DNA of 6,195 nt from Actinomycetota bacterium. GTDB lineage: Bacteria; Actinomycetota; Thermoleophilia; UBA2241. Each line of letters opens with the position of its first letter. The first letter of the stretch is position 1. Shown piece after piece: positions 5,391 to 6,195 of this stretch. The translations under genes were made by a program, and so were the position numbers. The stretch covers positions 1-6,195 of the forward strand of contig PMKX01000121.1 in the NCBI GenBank assembly GCA_003158705.1, read 5' to 3'. Below the pieces are notes generated by a model. It was not told the DNA's origin, did no database searches, and saw nothing but the letters and a program-made list of their open reading frames with translations.

Positions 5391-5861
5391 TCAAGGTTTG
5401 GTTTTTGAGGTCAGTTGGAAAAGTGCCTGGCGCAGGGCTGCCTCTCCATCACGGCTATATGGACCACGGGTGCGAAAAAACTCATTCCCCTGGCGGTCTA
5501 CCACAAGGGCATAAATGTGCTTTTCATCCGCCATATCCAAAGCGGCACGGAATTCTGTCTTGTCGAGATAGAGCGTGATCGTACGTTCACGCGTTTTTGG
5601 GTTAGGGATGCCAGCCCGCATGCCCTCATTGAGGAAAATCTTGTACATAGCTCCTCCGCTCTGGAGAATGGGCAGTTCGTAATAAACCAGACCCTTGTAT
5701 TTTTCCTCCAGTTCCTCAGCCAGAGCGCTCCAGGAATCCACTTCCATCTGATGCAATCGTTCAAAGGGGATGAATACGAGATTGAGCTTGCCTTGAAAAT
5801 CCTGAGGCAGGGTCATTTTATGCCTGAGCAAGTTAGAACCGCTTACTGTTGGAAAGGTCAT
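5391..5861 (-). CDS. Small cysteine-free protein with a probable thioredoxin-like fold (ATP10/peroxiredoxin-like), function unknown
   Basis: A 156-residue soluble protein with no signal peptide and no transmembrane segment. After a short lead, residues 16-33 (MTLPQDFQGKLNLVFIPF) look like the opening strand of a redoxin fold. Residues 37-56 form a helix (MEVDSWSALAEELEEKYK). Residues 95-126 (ITLYLDKTEFRAALDM, then HIYALVVDRQGNEFF) then resemble the C-terminal beta-alpha-beta with the LVD..G turn typical of thioredoxin-like and ATP10-type proteins. There is no cysteine anywhere, so it cannot do thiol-disulfide chemistry; a chaperone or structural role is possible. The ATG at 5861 is preceded on its strand by GAGAGGTG about 4 nt away, supporting this start; M16 is a weaker alternative. 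It is convergent with the heliorhodopsin gene, lower in GC, with much more AT at third positions. Family assignment is by visual resemblance only. Confidence 0.75.
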   Translation of the reverse strand: MTFPTVSGSNLLRHKMTLPQDFQGKLNLVFIPFERLHQMEVDSWSALAEELEEKYKGLVYYELPILQSGGAMYKIFLNEGMRAGIPNPKTRERTITLYLDKTEFRAALDMADEKHIYALVVDRQGNEFFRTRGPYSRDGEAALRQALFQLTSKTKP

Positions 5862-5890
5862 TTCTGCACCTCTCGGAATTTCTTGAGTTC

Positions 5891-5919
5891 TTCGTATGCA
5901 TAAATATAAATATTGTCAG
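5891..5919 (-). promoter_or_regulatory. Candidate promoter of the thioredoxin-fold-like gene
   Basis: On the minus strand CTGACA (5919-5914, five of six to TTGACA) is followed after exactly 17 bp by TACGAA (5896-5891, three of six to TATAAT). The spacer is very AT-rich (ATATTTATATTTATGCA). Transcription would start near 5884, giving a leader of about 22 nt that contains the Shine-Dalgarno. Good spacing and -35, weak -10. Confidence 0.3.
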
Positions 5920-6006
5920 ATTTGTGCGGTTTCATTATCTTTTATGTCCTCATTTTACTTTAGTTACTGATCTGTCACCCTCTCGCCTCAGCATTATGTC
6001 CGTATA

Positions 6007-6012
6007 TACAAT
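6007..6012 (+). promoter_or_regulatory. Candidate -10 (TACAAT) for the AAA_14-type ATPase gene
   Basis: TACAAT matches TATAAT at five of six positions within an AT-rich divergent spacer. No -35 resembling TTGACA is seen at 16-18 bp. Transcription would begin near 6019, upstream of the inverted repeat at 6030-6060, which would then fall in the leader. Confidence 0.25.
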
Positions 6013-6029
6013 ACCCCCTTGGGAATACA

Positions 6030-6060
6030 TGAAATATCGGGGTTAGACTCCGATATTTCA
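6030..6060. promoter_or_regulatory. Perfect 11-bp inverted repeat upstream of the AAA_14-type ATPase gene
   Basis: TGAAATATCGG (6030-6040) and CCGATATTTCA (6050-6060) are exact reverse complements around the 9-nt loop GGTTAGACT. The repeat ends 15 bp before the GTG start. It has no T-tract, so a terminator is unlikely. It could be a dimeric operator, or an RNA hairpin in the leader that controls translation of a gene with no clear Shine-Dalgarno. Structure directly visible; role inferred. Confidence 0.6.
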
Positions 6061-6075
6061 CGATCTAATGGGCTT

Positions 6076-6195
6076 GTGATCAAACGCCCGGATTATCTCG
6101 AATTAATGAAAACAGCGGTTCGCCGCTCCCCCATAACCGCTTTGCTGGGACCGCGACAGACGGGGAAAACCACCCTTGCCCACATGTTCGCTGAT
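6076..6195 (+). CDS. AAA_14-type ATPase (DUF4143-associated), N-terminal fragment cut by the window end
   Basis: Forty codons run open from GTG 6076 to the last base. The product begins VIKRPDYLELMKTAVRRSPI and contains a Walker A loop at residues 25-33 (GPRQTGKTT). An IKR..YL...L opening followed by LLGPRQTGKTTLA is characteristic of the AAA_14 ATPases, usually joined to a C-terminal DUF4143 nuclease-like domain (about 370-420 residues in total). The biological role of this family is poorly defined. The start is chosen because the family normally begins at the I-K/R-R motif; there is no good Shine-Dalgarno (only a GGG before it). The downstream ATG codon at residue 11 is a less likely start. 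The rest of the gene is outside the window. Confidence 0.8.
   Translation, partial: MIKRPDYLELMKTAVRRSPITALLGPRQTGKTTLAHMFAD

Noticed and set aside
5415..5903. 162-codon plus-strand frame opposite the small thioredoxin-fold-like gene
   Set aside because: The minus-strand frame has a good Shine-Dalgarno, a coherent beta-alpha pattern, and ends at the bidirectional terminator. The plus frame has no ribosome site and no family resemblance.

Overview
The window divides into two parts. Positions 1 to about 5300 are GC-rich, with strongly GC-biased third codon positions, frequent GTG starts and strong Shine-Dalgarno sites. Together with a heliorhodopsin and a secreted Ig-like/transthyretin-like protein, this suggests a high-GC Gram-positive-type bacterium (Actinomycetota-like; class not resolvable by eye). 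From about 5390 to the end the DNA is clearly AT-richer. It carries a small cysteine-free thioredoxin-fold-like protein and the start of an AAA_14-type ATPase, a flavour common in Chloroflexota and other groups. The change may be a horizontally acquired or recombined flank, or an assembly join. It cannot be settled from this sequence alone.

Layout: 1-146 is non-coding and can fold into a very long GC hairpin. Three genes then lie on the minus strand. In order of transcription they are a QueG-like double [4Fe-4S] protein (3102-2176), a YdeI/OmpD-associated family protein 21 bp downstream (2154-1573), and, after a repeat-bearing spacer with its own promoter/operator-like signals, a secreted beta-rich protein (1403-147). 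Divergent from these, across a gap of about 240 bp, are two plus-strand genes. The first is a polytopic membrane protein of the UPF0104/lysylphosphatidylglycerol-synthase-TM (YbhN) family (3343-4431). The second, 78 bp downstream with a near-consensus ribosome binding site, is a full-length heliorhodopsin (4510-5301), followed by a strong intrinsic terminator (5323-5361) that can also serve the convergent minus-strand gene (5861-5391). An AT-rich divergent spacer with a perfect 11-bp inverted repeat precedes the truncated ATPase gene (6076 to window end).

The central gene is the heliorhodopsin. It keeps the retinal Schiff-base lysine (K249), the TM3 glutamate counterion (E114) and the two characteristic histidines in TM1 and TM2 (H28, H88), so it is probably a functional retinal photoreceptor. 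Its same-strand, closely spaced upstream neighbour is an integral membrane protein of a lipid-handling family, which makes a light-linked membrane function an attractive but unproven idea. No retinal biosynthesis gene, RNA gene, CRISPR array or transposase is visible in the window.
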